A stretch of 64,000 bases of DNA. It comes from Branchiostoma lanceolatum (lineage: Eukaryota; Chordata; Leptocardii; Amphioxiformes; Branchiostomatidae). The stretch lies in contig NC_089726.1 of assembly GCF_035083965.1 (NCBI RefSeq), forward strand, positions 10,359,501 through 10,423,500, in the 5' to 3' direction. Below, piece by piece: positions 41,801-56,800 of this stretch. Positions within the stretch are counted from its first letter, which is position 1, and every line of letters starts with the position of its first letter. Both the position numbers and the translations under genes were made by a program. The notes beneath the pieces are model-generated. The model did not search any database, had not been told where the DNA came from, and was given only the letters and a program-made list of their open reading frames with translations.

Positions 41801-44800
41801 CAATTTCTCATTGCGGCTGCTTTTCAGTGCATCACGCAATGCCTATCAATCCACGTTATTGTCAATTGTTCTACACCGCAGGAAAGCTACGATATTGCTA
41901 TTGCGCAACAATGGAGTTGTTTTCATTTCCAATTGTTCCCCATAAAAGATTCACGAAGCGCTCTGTGAACCACGAACATAACCCTGCCGGTGGCTTGCGG
42001 ACGGGGAAGGTTTTATAGGTTTTATGTCCATGCAGAAATTGTATCGACCTCTTGGGCAGCCGTAACAGTTAGGAAAGAATACGTCATTTCCGGATGCCAT
42101 GACCACCGCTGGCTAGTGTCGCATACTGGTGTACAGTGTCGAGTCCAGAGACTTCCTTGCAATGCGATAAAATGTAGCTGAAACAGCATGACTGGAAGGG
42201 TTTGGTATAGCGTAAGCATTTCCTCCATAAGGCAGTTTATGCCATCTCTTCCACGCTGTGTGGTAGGACGACACCAAAGCACTTATGACACATTCCAGAA
42301 ACATCTTGCTGTTGCACAATAGAATTGCTGCAATATTTTTCGCCCTACAGCCTGATGTGCATGTTTGATACACGGTACTGATGTGGTCACACTTGTTGGT
42401 AAGAGAACACCTATAGCTATCTGCTATGCTTTTGACAATGACCAGACCAGTTGGAGTAAAGACGAATGAAAAGGCTCCAATATCATTTATTAAGGACATC
42501 CAAGGTTGTCAATAAGAAGTTTCCAGATACCCATCACCTCCTCGATTATCTACTTCTATAATAACAATTAATTAAGTCGCTGAGAATGATGTCTGACTCA
42601 TTCATTGTCTGGCGATACATTTCCAAGAGCGTTACTTCTTTCAGGTACCGGGCAATTATACTCCTTCAAATGATGCTGATAATACAATTTTTTCTATTAC
42701 CATGGTCTGTTTTTGTATCTAGTAAATATCGAAAATCAGTGAAGGGTTTACAGGCCTGCAATACATGAACATGTGTACACTGGCAATGTGATGAATCTGG
42801 TGGAGAATCGAATCCGTAGTTTATGAAATATCCCGCCAAGGGGAAGAGACAAACAGAATTGTCTTCTTGACAGAATGCCATATGAATACAACATGAAGGG
42901 TTGGTTCCATCTTTCTATGCACTGCACGGTTACAATCTATTTTCCAATTCCGGAGCCCATTACCGTAAGCCAGATGTAATGTTTTGAACACTGGTAACGT
43001 CTGTTGGAAAGTATGGAGCGATTTCGTAGTGCTGAGGCGCAGGAGAAGCGTCTCTCAGGTTAACATTAGTCGGTCTATCTGTTTGAAATATTACCGTTAT
43101 CACTGGTGGAGTCATTTTATTTCCATGGGCATTCGCAAAATTTTTTGCTAATTAGATTATGTTGAGTACCGGGGTTCAAGTAATTGCCAACAAAACAGAT
43201 TTAAATTTCAGATCAAGTCGATGTTAAGTTTGACTTTGAATGCAGATAAAAAAAGTCGCTACCTTGAAAATAAACAAGCCCAGTTAGATGATGATTGATT
43301 GTCAGGTTCATGACCTTGAAAAATGAAGAAACGAACTCTCTCAGAGATGTCTTTCCTCTAATGTCGAAAAAGGATTCAGAAGAGGTATACATGTGTCGCT
43401 TGCAATTGAAAATGTTCTCAACACCGTCAGTTGTCTCAGTTTCCTTTCATCCCTAACGCTTGCCCCGATCACTTACTTCCGGAGTGCTTCCCGTGCATGT
43501 TCTGTGAATATCGAGTCTCCGCCGCCATGTTGAATCAGACGATAAGGCGGCACAAATCGCTGTGATTCAAAGTATGTCCCACTTCCTTCCCGGGATCTCA
43601 CCGGCAGGTTATGCGCACTGGCACCGCTATCATTCATTCCTGACCCGAAAAATCGATTTTCTCACACAGACTGTTCCAGTAATCTCAGACAAGACACTCT
43701 TTCTCCCTGGATTTAGGTTTGATAAGGGTACCAAATTGTTCAATCTTCTCTTCAAACCGGTCTATACCAGTGCAATGTCGTTTATGTCTTTTACATGTGG
43801 CTTTCCATTGTTACGCATATTGAATTCAGACATCATGCTCACACAACGACAATAGAAAATCTTAACTTGAAGAAATATTCTTTCCTTCAAATTCACCAGC
43901 AGAGCTATTTCTAGAAGAAAATTTTCCATCTTTTCCACTACAGAAATTGTATTCTCCGGTAGGCTAACGCTCAACAGTTAGGTACGGTTTTATTTGCCAG
44001 CCAAGCCCAATGTTATGATCATGGCTGACTTTTCCTCCGGGATCGCTTATCGATTGTTCCGCCTTTTAAACGATCTCGATACTTAGGAGATGGGATGTGC
44101 TTCCACAGGGAGGCCGCGCAGTAAAACTGTCGGCCTGATGCATCTTCCCGTCCGTTTAAATTAGAACCAATGGTATCGATTGAAAGCCCTTTTACATATG
44201 CCATCTGGGGCTCGCTAAATCTCCTCTATCTGATGGTTTCACAATCAAAGGCCGCTCCTGTGATACTTCACCGCATCTCTTGTTGTTTCATAATAATAGT
44301 AAAACGAGTTAGATTCAGGAACAATCGCGAGAACTGTACACAAGGTTAATGATATAAAGAACACTTAATAAAATAGAAATTTACAATTGATTGTGATTCA
44401 TGATAATAGCAAAACGCATTAGATTCAGAAACTATCCCGAGAACTATACACAAGGTTAATGATTAAGAATACTTATGGAGATTTACAATTGCTTTTACCG
44501 ATATAAGTGGCACTAGGCTATGAAAAGTCTCTCGAAAATGTCTGCCTGCGGCAACGATACACTTAGACATGGTAATTCTGCGAAGGAACAGCCTATGCAG
44601 CCATGAAATGGGGGATCGGGTTGCAATACAGCTCATTCAAGGGGCGGCATTGAAGACAGAGTCAGCTTTTTCCGTGGTGGCGACAAGGGTTTAGATATAA
44701 AGATAACAGGAACTTCAAATTCACAGGGTAACTTTCTATAATACGTTGCTAAATACAGGGGCTATCTCTTCTTCCAATTTCAATTTCTTCTAATGATGAG

Positions 44801-47800
44801 TCTCGTAAGGTTATTCACACAGATTCTTCCTTACGCCATTTTGAGTTGATAGTATTGTGTATATCAAATTAGTACACTAATATGCAACTTAACGATGAGG
44901 TAATTGGAAGGCAACGCCGCCGTTCTTCCGTTGACTCCTCCAGTGGCATTGTATAGTCTCTACCAGACTGTAGGGTGAATAATTTGCCTGGGGAGTTTGG
45001 CCACCATAGCAGAGGGAAATGTTCACCTTCCCGCGGTCTGACTCTCCTGGCCAATCATTCCCCTTTTTTGCTGAGTTCTACGCTCCTGTAGAAAGACCTG
45101 GTGGGGACTAGGCATTGTAGACCCCTTGATGCGGGAATTTATTTTCTGCGTGCCAAAAGACGTGCCCTGTGCAGTGCGTGCCATTTCACCCTTGTGTGTG
45201 GCCTCAATGATTTATTCATCCGGGCTCTATTCTTTGTGGGGTGTTGACCGTAATTAAATTGAGCGTGCGACAAACAGATGAAAGGTCATTGCTGTCTTCT
45301 GGGGTGCCCAAATGTATCGTTTCAAGATAAGATGCGATGAAGCTACATCGTTACAGGGTCTGTGACAGATAAAATACGCGGAGGTCCACAACTCCAGACG
45401 TTGTGGTCTCCCGCTTATTTTATCTTCAAATCGCGGAACCATTTCACTTCATAGTCATTTCATTCCAAAAGCTTATATTGATGTTATCAAGTAATGTCCT
45501 TGATGTTATCAACAAAATTGAGATTATCATTTTCTGTTAAGAATATTTTGTGTACTTGACTTTGGTTACTAAAGCATTCGAATGTGTATGATTTGGCGAA
45601 GCTTAGGTGATTGTCGTTAGTTGATAGAATGTGGTTAGTCGATTCTGTTGTGACCACAAATATTGAATTTGATCTTCGTCACGTCACGGTGGGACGTCGT
45701 CCTGATATATTGACATCTTGTCAGCAACGAGATGTTTTACAAATCAGATAATAAGCTCGATATGTGTAGGGATGGTGGGGACATTCGGGTTAGAGGGTGA
45801 CTCTTTAACCGCTCCGGCGTAGAAAAAACTATTTGTTTGATTGTCTTCTAGTGATGGAAGCATGTTTTTGCATGCTCAACGCGCGTAAAATACGATATTG
45901 CGGCATTGCAGAAGAAAATTGCACGAGATCGATAATCGTAATGCTTGTTGCTTCTCAATTAACGCTAAGATCTTTTTGGAAGTTGAGAATAGAGTTTTAA
46001 CCCCTGACCCGACTTAGAAGCAACGTTTCTTTGCTGCCTGACTCAGCGGATCTGTGCGGAAATTGAAGCGGTGACCCGAAAAGCACCGGCTCTTGCGATA
46101 AGTCACCCTGATTGTATCTCCTGCCTGCCAATGTCGCCAAACGTCTGAGAGAGAGCCATGCCATGTGGACTCACACATAAACCACTTCTGTTCCCACATT
46201 TCGTCCCATCATGCACGGAGATTGCGACATATAGTCGTGTGTCTGAAGATTACCACCACGCCCTGATACAACGGATAACGACAAATGACAGCCGCCTACA
46301 GGTCACAGCAACAATCACCAACACAACCTCAGCTAGTCAGCCAAACAGTGCCCTAGTGCAATTTCAACCCCATTCAGATTCTTAATTTGCGTAAAGTGTG
46401 ACATATTCTCGCTCTACATAGATTACCGCAGGCCTAAATGAAGAGCAATGCTCTAATTTCCAAGGATTTCATTAGACTCCTTCCATTGGAAAGTCTGAAC
46501 CGAGTCGTCAATGTCCGACTCGAAATGAGAATTAAGCAGGGCGTATAAGAAGGGCGAAGTGGGTGATTCATCAAGCTCTTGTGTGCGGACTTTCGTGAAG
46601 CTGTACGTGCTGAGATTTACTGAGGAACATTGAGTGGACTGAAGATGATGTTTATGATACATGGAAATATGTCAGTCCGTCACTACAAGGAGCATTCAAT
46701 TCCTGTTTGTACTTTTTGAATTTTAGCTGTTGCCGGAACGTTGAGATTACAGGAATTTCAGGATGCAACCGATTTGTTTCGATTTCGACTCAAATTGAAT
46801 GGTCTACCAGATTTGCGGGTATCTTTGACCTGTGATCATTACTATCTCGTACTTACTTCAGGGTCAATATTGAATGTGAGGATAATGATATCGATGCAAT
46901 GAGACCCGTAAAATATGGTGAGTTCTTAAACATCTAAGAGAAGTTGAAAATTCTCTGTGATGAGTAATTACTGGCCTGACTTGTTATGGTGTACTTTAAC
47001 ACGATAAAACGGGGTATTAAGATGTTAGCTTTTTTCATTTTATGGTAAAGCGATAAGGCATTACTTCAATTCAATCTATTTCCTGTCTGACCTTTTTAAA
47101 TTCTGACCGTTGACGGTGAGATATCAGGATGCAACCGGTTGGTTCTGGTTTGGACTCAAATTGAATGATCGATCAGATTTGCTGGAATCTTCGACCTGTG
47201 ATCATTACTAACTTACACATCCCGCGGGGTCAGGAGCTAATGTCAGGATAATGATATCGATGCAGGGAAACCCGTAAAATATGGCCAGTTTTTAAACATC
47301 TAAAACTATTTGATGAGTAATCATAATCCACTATATGACCTGTTATGGCATACGTAAAAACGATAAAACGGCACCAGTATGTAGATGCTAGTGTAGCCAT
47401 GGCATTTTTACTGCATAACAAAGCAATGAGAACTTACTCCATGATCCGGTTCAATCAATCTCCAAACTGCGCATCTTCCTTCTATCATGATTTCTATAGT
47501 TCAATGGAGGAGTTATACTGTTATAATAACATTGGGGCTGGGGTAGCCACAATCTGAAGTCGTAAACTTGATGAATGTGCTTCACCTTGTACGATGGGGC
47601 TTTATAACTGCACTGCCAATGTGAAATTCATTTCCTCAATATGTAGTCCTCATAGATTTAGATGCAGTTATGTTGGAAACGTGGACTGACAATATCTATT
47701 GACGCATATCAGTGTGAAATCGGACACGTAGTGATAGAGGGAATATGTATGTAGTGTTTGGCATTGATGCTGAAGGTGAAGGTGGGTTGGCATTGGTCAG

Positions 47801-50800
47801 ATTACTGTTGATGAAGTCCATTAGGTTTCGTTCAATGGTAACGTTTGCTTCAGATACGACAAAAGTCGTTTCCTTAGTCACTAACAGTTTCTTTCCTTTG
47901 TTCCAGAGTCTGTCAAACCAGGCAGAACTAGCAAACATGAAGCACGAGTACGATCCGGAAATAGTGGTAAGTGTTTTTGGTGGTAGAGGTGTGTGTGCAA
48001 ATGATTCTCGAAGCTAAGGCTTTGGTTAGAATGTGAAATATCTGATGGTTATATGCTTATCATTTTGCTTGAGGTTTGGTCATTTGGATGTTTGTTTGTT
48101 TGCTTGTTTGTTTGTTTGATTTCTTGGTTGTTGTAACAAACATTGGGCTGTACTAAAACAGTCTAGAGTTTTGCACGTACTTACTATATTTGAAAAGCTT
48201 TTGTGTTTGTGTGAAATCAACCATTCATTTCATATCTAACCTAATTCAGCACGAATGCACCATGCATGTATATGTATTCCTCATATTTCGTTTCTTTTAT
48301 ATTGCCTGTTTTCATTTGTTGTCACCATAATTTTGACGCCCTCTTATTAACAGCAAACTGTGAAAGTAGTCAGACGACCACTGTTTGCCAGAATCGATGC
48401 AATGTTACGCCCCAAGGAAAAAATTTCAGCAAAACGAGCCTTTCGTTGCGAAGAAAGGACTACATACAACATTACCACAAATACAACATCGTTAGCCCCG
48501 TCCACGGCAACAACTCCCGTGAGTATGGAAAGCCTGGTTTGGGCCACGAAAAAAACACTCAGGACTTGCTCTGTCTCTCAGAAACTCTGCGAAACTCCTT
48601 GGCCTATTAAGACTGCCTCGCTTTCCTTACTCAAATTTAATTAATCTGTTCAGGTCCTGTTCAAAATTGCATAGCTGCGATTGTTTAAGGTTATGGAATT
48701 GAACCAAAACATGTTAGAGATTGGGGAGCATCTGACGAACAAAATGATAAAATTAGGCAAACTATATAGCTGGCTATGTCTACTGTTAAATTTTACAATC
48801 TGATTCGATGAAATGCAAGGCTTTCCTGTGATGCAGTTCTCCTCAAATCCCCAGGTCACAGTGCATAGTAAAAGTAATTCTCGCCTTATTCTTCTGTATC
48901 CAATAACAGCTGCTTTGGTTAATACCCTTCACATGAAGCACGTTTCAGCATTGTTTTGTTTGTCTTCAACTTCCTTGGATACTTCTGTGTACTTCTTTTT
49001 AAAAAGTACACCCATGATGTCCTCTGCTCTACTGTACTTACATTGTGTGCGTTGATACTAACATAACTCACGGATATAAAGGACTAAAAGTAAGCAATGT
49101 TATGAACTAGCACTATATGTAGATATTAGTAAATACAGGAGAAGTGAGTACCATAAAGTAACTAATTTTACATTCTTGTTACGTTTGTATTTGCGGTAGT
49201 CTCCTAATCTTTTCATGTGTATCTGCCCCTCTAGTCTTTAGTTCACTTCTAGTTTAAGTCAAGGTAACATGCTGTCGATTTTCGTGAAAGGTGTGACTTT
49301 TGTACTGATCTAATGGTATTTCTCTCTGGCAATGGTAAGTAACATAAGCCATTGCCACTCTGCAAACTAACACAGCTTCTTTTCTCTGATGTGTGCAAAG
49401 TGTGCGATAGACACAACGATCTTACCACAGGCAACCTATAGAACAACGTTAACGTGCGACAGAAAACCATTGTCCATCTTTCTCTCTTCCCTCAGTACGA
49501 GTATCCTAACGCCATGCTCATCAACAAGAAGGATGGTGATGGTAATCCCATACACCCGCGACTGGCTCAGGACTTTATGCTGAAGGAGAACGAGCATTTC
49601 AACGACATCCCTGTCAATATGGAGAGGAGCGATGTGCAGGTGCCAGTCAACGTGTACAATGAAGGTCGGTCATCAAGATCTTATGATATTGATTTATTGA
49701 CCTATGAAATGTTACTGTTAGGAAATAGGAATACAGGCGTACATAGTACAGATAATCTTGCATTTTCATTAATTTGCATCGTACTTCAACATACGTTGTG
49801 CCCTTTTTGATGCTCTCAGAGTTTAAGATGATGAAGTGTTGCAGAAGTTGGCCAATCAAATGTTTCTCTGCGTCGAGTTTTGTCTAATTTTTTTTTTTGC
49901 ACATGACAAGTTAGCACCTAAAACGTGTGTATTTGAATTTCTGATCCACCTATTGAATATTTTAAGTGGTATAGAATGTATCATCGCTGCTGCAAGTAAT
50001 TCAAACCACGAAAAGACATAAATCTCTTTGCTAGGCCAGGAGTCCTCTGGCTATTTTTTGGGCCTTCTTCTGGACTTTCTGTCTGGAATGTTCCATCATC
50101 GGTCTAACTGACAGCAATGCGATTCTTCTTTCCAATCAGGGAAGGGTAATACGTGAGTCAGGGGTAATTGTTCGTTACGACGCGGTCACATTCGTCGTAG
50201 GTCGTCGTGCGATTTTGATGCCGTAAAATTTTCAAGCAGGCTGTGACAGAACGAACCATTGACATCTAATGCTACGGTCCCATTTCCAAAGTGGCCCTGC
50301 TTTGGAAATGGGACCGCAGTATTACACAAACTTTTCCGTATCAAGGCAGTTAAATTTTGAAGGACATACGCACGACTATCCTCACGATTGCACTCAGTTT
50401 GCGATCGTGCGACAATCGCACGACGTATGTGACCGACCCCTTGCCCACATGACGTAACGTTTCTATGCCTTTACAGCGCCAGACGTGCTGAACGCCGTCA
50501 AATGGTCAAAGAAACTTGACTCGGTCTTCATAGAGAACGGTAAAAAGGACCCTACGTTAACATGGCAATACTTCGGCAGTTCAACGGGGTTCTTCCGCCA
50601 GTATCCAGGTGGGAACCCTTTCCCTCTTGTAATTTCGTCAGATTTACCTTTAAGAAACAAAAGCTGTGCGGTTGTATATTTTCACGTACGATGTTTAATT
50701 TGTTACAAGGGCGAAACTGCCAAAGGTTTCTTTCACTAATCGGGAGAATTTGCATCATTCTTATACAATATGTCGTTGTGCTAGCAGTAACGAGAATAAC

Positions 50801-53800
50801 AGTTAAAGCTTTTACCTGATGGTTGTGACTTCTGGTATGATTTCTGGTACATGTATACAAAACGGGGAAATCTCTCCAATGATTGGTTGCCAATGGACAG
50901 TCACTGGCCAGATAAGTTGTCAACTCTAAGTGTCTACACACGTGTATATAAGATGTATTTGTATCTTTGCTCTTTTACAATAGGCATTGAATGGGAGCCT
51001 GGAGCGAACGACATTGATGAATACGACTGTAGAAATAGAGGATGGTGGGTACTGGCACTCTTTTCCACGTTTATTGAATGTTGGTTGCTGTGATGGTTAG
51101 AATTCACCAACTGTTCATCGATAGTTTATTGGACAATTGATGGTGGATATATGTTAGTAACACCATTATGCCCAAATGACTTAGGATATTTTTCTAACAA
51201 TGGCATCTGTCGTAGCACGGTCGCAACCTCTTGTGGAATGGGTGCCTTAACATTGACCATTCATCCCTCCTAGGTACATCCAGGCCGCCACGTCCCCTAA
51301 AGACATAGTCATCGTGGTGGACAGGAGCGGGAGCATGAAGGGACTCCGGTTAGAAATTGCCAAGCAAACTGTCGACACCATTATCGATACACTTGCAGAC
51401 AACGACTTCTTCAACGTTATAGCGGTACGTCACTTTGGCAGCTGTTGTTTTCCCATGGTGTGAATCCAACGTAATCTTCAAGGGATTCAAGTCAGAATGC
51501 AGACGTAGCTTAATCACCTAAGAGCCCCTCCCGCGAAACTATTGATTAACGTAAAATTTAGAAATAACTATGAAATAGCTACATATGACCAAGAAGAAGA
51601 TGATGATGATGGCCAGGAAGAGTGGCTTTTTTAAACCCAATTACGTCTCGAGGACATTTTGGGAAAATCTACTTAGGTAACCTCTTCCTGGTGAGCGAGT
51701 GAGAGGAATGTTTGGACTGAAGTATCACTTGATCACAGGTAGATAAGTTCAAACTTGTGTACCGCCGCCGTTGTTGTGTATCCTCGTCGCAATGTGCTTG
51801 AAATGTCAATGTTATGTATTTGTTGGCATTAGTTTAACAAAGATGTGAGCTACATCGAGAAATGCTTTGCCAACACTCTGGTGCAAGCAACATCAGACAA
51901 CAAGGAGTTATTGAAAAATGGAGTTCAGCAGCTTGAGGCAGACGGAATGGCGAACTTTGAGACTTCCCTGGACACGGCCTTCCAAATGCTCCGGGACGTT
52001 AGTATTTCTTCGATTGATTGATTGATTGATTGATTAGTTGATTGATTGATTGGTTGGTTGATTGATTGACTGATTGATTCAAACATGATTATCATCAAAC
52101 CTTTACACCCTCGTTCCAATAGAGGCTGCGGTCACTGAGAGACCAAAGATTTGACAGATCGCTAAACAAATTTTATAGATGAAGAAGAATGGATTTTGTC
52201 AGGTTTTGTGTGTTGTCTTGTTGCGTTTCAGATAAAACGTTTTACATCATATTCAAATATGATGTAAAAATATGATTCCAATAAAGCTTCTTGCATCAAA
52301 TTTCAATCATGAAATTGAGGGTCATAAAAATCCAGCTTGTAGTATTGATTACAAATGTAAATCAAATGTAGAGACATTCTGTTTGTTCCAATGCCATGAT
52401 ATTTGTATGCCTGCAACACATTTATACTTCTGTACAATAGTCTAGGTCCTCAATTAACTACTTATCAATGCACTCAACGACAGCAGAACATGTTCATATA
52501 ACGCTCTACCTTTCTTTTATCCCTGCAGTTCAACACCACAGGCCAGGGGTCGTGGTGTAACCAGGCCATTATGGTGATCACGGACGGAGCTCCGCGAAAC
52601 TACGAGCAGATATTTCGCCGTTATAACCACCCCGACAGAAGGGTAGGCTCCTGGTAACACTAGTGTAGCTTCACGATAACACTCGCATTTCTAGTAGTAA
52701 GTTTTTATGTGTCCAATATTTTTGAAAGACTTTTGTTTTTCCTGTCCTTGTTTTATTCCATTTCTTCCTCGTTTATGTAGTTTGGGCAGTTGGTTAAGTA
52801 GAATAGAGAACTCCATACCTATGTTTCAACACACCTGTCTTACGTAGATTTTGCACAATCCCTAGTCGTTTTTGTGGGAGGAGGAGACTGTACTGTGTGT
52901 AGTTGGGTATGACAGCTGACTGTTCTGTGTGAATTCCATGGGTCCGTTCCAATAGGTTCGTGTATTCAGCTATCTGATTGGTCGCGAAGTTGGTGAGTCT
53001 GCGCCGGTGAAGTGGATGGCCTGCGCTAACAAGGGTAAGAGTTCTTTTAGAATGAGATTCAACGGATGTTCACATTTTCACATTTTTTAGAAATCATAAT
53101 GAGGACAGTCTTAAGAATGAAGAAGTTTTTTTAGATGCAAGTCTATTTCATTATTTGTCAAGATCCTTTTGCACCGTTGATGACGTGTTTTGAGTTTTTC
53201 TGCATTTTACAAAATCATTGGACCACGTGTTGCCTACATTTTCAGTTTAGACGTTGACTAGAGTTGCTTCCAAGTTGTTGTCATCATGTATATACATTGG
53301 CTTCTTTTACATTGGTCGATACTTCATCGTCTTTACACTTTCCATGGGGCACATGTATAGATTACCTGATGACCTCAGTTAACTGGATCCTATATCAAAA
53401 CATACCATTGATTACTTTGTGTATGGCTATTATGCAACTTGTCAGGTTACTACACCCAGATTGCCACACTGGCTGATGTACAAGAGAACGTCATGGTAAG
53501 TCTGACAAGACAAGATTCTGGTATTTCTATTTCTTATTGTGCAACTTCATGCGTTTTTTGTGAGGAAGTGAAATATTGTGATATGTTACGAGATTGTGTT
53601 AAATCATTCTGTACATTTGGAACTGCATGTACATGTCTATTTTCTTTCTTATATGTGTTGCGGGGTTACATCCTATTTATAACCGAAATTTCACCTAACC
53701 ACTACATCTTTATCTATACTCTGATTGGCACATTTGACATTGTACATAAAATCTCAACTGTGTTGGTGTATAAAGATGCAAAAAATTCAACTCTCTTAAA

Positions 53801-56800
53801 AAGTTCCAATAAAACATCAACATTACGAGAAGACCTTTCTACAAGATTTTTGCGTTCTCCCGGTATGTACCCCACATGTCTACTGCCGTGATACTATCAT
53901 TACCATGCCTTGCCTCTTCCTGTAGAAATACATCCACGTGCTTAGCCGCCCCATGGTTATCAGAAGAGCCCATGGCACAATCTGGACCAACGTCTACATG
54001 GACAGCTCGGTTAGTGAGGTTTGTTAACTTCACAGTGGGACGGTTATACATTGTGCATCACACTATGGCAGTCGATGATGTACAACAAATTCTCTTCTTC
54101 CTTCTTCTATTCGACTCTGTGTGATCTCTGTCACTCTCGTCTATTGTATTGCGTCATCATGACTTCTATTTCAGCATTGATTGTGACCCATGTGGCTGTG
54201 ATGTGAGCTAAAATGTGCTTTTCGTCCTCCGCTTGCAATTGGCCAGGGGCTGGCTTTGCTACGTGTGAGGCGGCACTTGTAAACTGCTGCCGCCAATTGA
54301 AACTATGTAATGATTGACATATACTCAAGACTATGACGTTATTTTGTTGTTCTGTTTTAGATAAGATGGTTAGCGTACACTCAGCAAATCCTACCTTAGA
54401 TACTAGGGAATCATACATTCTACCATTCGATGCTTGTTTGTTTCTGCCAGGGAAGATACACGGATGCGTTACGAAAGTATGATCCGGAGGTAAGGTGTCA
54501 GGAACAGGCTTGACCTTTCATGCATCCGTGCACGGAAGCATGGTGATCCTGAGATAACAGCAATCTCAATACAAAAACGTAGCCTGACCCAGTAGAGGAG
54601 TAGTGTTCATGTTCATGATAACAAAGAGTTTTGGTTCATGAAATAGGAAGCTCAAAGCATGAAACCGAGGAGGTATGAATTGAACCTCCTTAGTAGAAAC
54701 TAAAAATCCTAGAGTCCAAGACACGTCAAAGAATTGGACGGAGTGTGCTCTTACTAAATCATCCAGTTACGTGCCCTCTGGTAAGACAATGTCACTGGCT
54801 ATAGGCTTACATGTTAAATAGATGTAGACGTCTTTGCCTTCACCGCACGACAGGAAACCTTTACGACCACTTTCTTTCACGATGTCGCCAAGCAACAGTC
54901 ATAAACCTGTCATGACAATGTAGGCCTCTGGCAACATAAAACCTCCATCAGCTCATCAATGATGCAGCTCAAAACACTTGTAAAATCCCTCAATCTACTT
55001 TTTGAAACTGTGCTGACTTAACAATGCTTGACAAACCTATCGCACGGCCCGAGATGCAAAACGGTATAGAATTGTACAAAGTGATGCCTTGTTTGAAAAT
55101 TTCATTTTAGCTCACTCATCACAGTAGCATGCCTTCTCTATGAAATGTCCTGTCCGTCTCTGTCCCTTCTCTGCTCTCTCTACATTCTGTATCCTTCTGA
55201 TCAAATGCCACTGCAAGATTTGATAGACGCATGTGAACAACTAACACTGCAACAACCTAACACCGCAGAATGATGTCTCTTGTGACTAACAACTGTTTTC
55301 TGACAAGTCTGTTCACGTTGAATGTACGACCTAATTGACCCTTCCAAGCTCGCCCCAATGTTGGTAATGACCCTAATGGTTTCCCCTGATGGTCGACCAA
55401 CTAACTCCCCCCGGCTTTATTGTGATGCACACTTGTATAATTGCACACGAGTGCATCCATGACGTATACTCGTATACATGTGAATGTCTTCGTGTGTGTC
55501 TGTGTGTCGTCCTGTCCTGTACTAAAAGCGTGGCTGTCAATGTTGTCTCATAAGCATCGCAGCATGGAATACTGGGATGGAATTGTGGAGCATGCGCAGT
55601 TGGCGTGCGGGACAGCCCGACCCAGCGGAGCTGTTCGGTCTCTTGTCTTCCTACTAACCCATATTACGTCATCTAGACCAGATATGAATCACTCTTCTCT
55701 CTTGCTACCATTTTGAAAAATGCGATCCATATAACTGAAGAACACCGGAGAGGTAATACTTTAATTCTTATCTTTTACTCTGCTCTTTTCCAACGTTTCG
55801 CCCCTTGTCACTTTTCATTATCCAAATTCGATATCTTTCTATGAGACTTAGACCTTTCTTTTCGATAGTCGAAAATCAAAGTTACTTTCTGTTGTTCCTT
55901 TATGTTCCTACGATATTATCAATTTACATCATATTAACTTAAAGAAAAAGATAACCTGTTGTTGGGGAGAGTACTTATCACATTCATTTCGTTCATTTAT
56001 TGAGTTTATCTTTTAGTTTAGACATGAGAACGTCTGGCTTCATTGCCAAATCGTATAAAATGTTGACTATCAGATCTTATTTCTGAAATGATGTACAATT
56101 TCATCTTTTGTTGGAACTTTATTCTTAGTTTTTTGAAAGTTGTAAAATGTACCGAGTGGTACGGACTTTTGGTTTTACTCTATTTATTTCCTGAATATTG
56201 TACCTTTTGTTTGTGTGAGAAATTGAGTTTCTCGTCAAGAAATCATTTCTGATCGTTTGTTATACATGAACGACATTGTTCTGTTGGCAAACTATCATAA
56301 TTTCATACCTACGTTTTTTTTTTGCATTCAGTATCTAAGGATACTGATGATGTAAACCAAGTGATAGGGATATAAAGTTATGCACATCTTAGGGTGCCTC
56401 AGTTTTTATTGTCGAGTAGTGAAGGTATTTGCTTGAACTAACTGTAGTCTGGAGACCAGAGGGAGGCAATGGCAGGTAAAGCTACGCACTAACAAATGTT
56501 CAGGCTGTTTGCGCTAAAGATGTTGCATCATAGCATGCCTATCACCATAGATATGACCCGTAACTGCATGGAAAGTTTGGAAAGGGTAGTGACTGATGTT
56601 TGGGTGATGGTTGGACAGTATGCTACTGTAGACAGCATGTGAGTATCACCCAGGAGATGATACACGTCTTGTTGTGACTCCTCACTAACATATTTCTCTT
56701 CCTCTTCCCAATTTACTTCACGCTTTCCCATAGGGTCTAGCCTTGATGACGACCGTTGCACGACCCGTGTTTGACATGAGGAATAAAACGGTAAGTTTCA

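Larger units (their letters stand above)
35273..47906. other. 12.6-kb intron 3 of CACNA2D, no gene recognised
   Basis: The flanking exons join in phase 0 to give continuous family sequence, so nothing coding is missing. No nested gene or transposon ORF was recognised on either strand. The intron holds two local tandem duplications (44284-44492 and 46697-47400), a dispersed word copy (38499-38524), a 16-bp palindrome centred on CACGTG (41376-41391) and higher-complexity blocks (about 36950-37680 and 45060-45450) that may be regulatory. Long early introns of neuronal genes often hold enhancers; that is an inference here. Confidence 0.5.

Noticed and set aside
41599-42499. Several overlapping open frames of 90-128 codons in CACNA2D intron 3
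   Set aside because: They overlap on both strands and show no domain or repeat of coding pattern; consistent with chance in AT/GC-balanced intron DNA.
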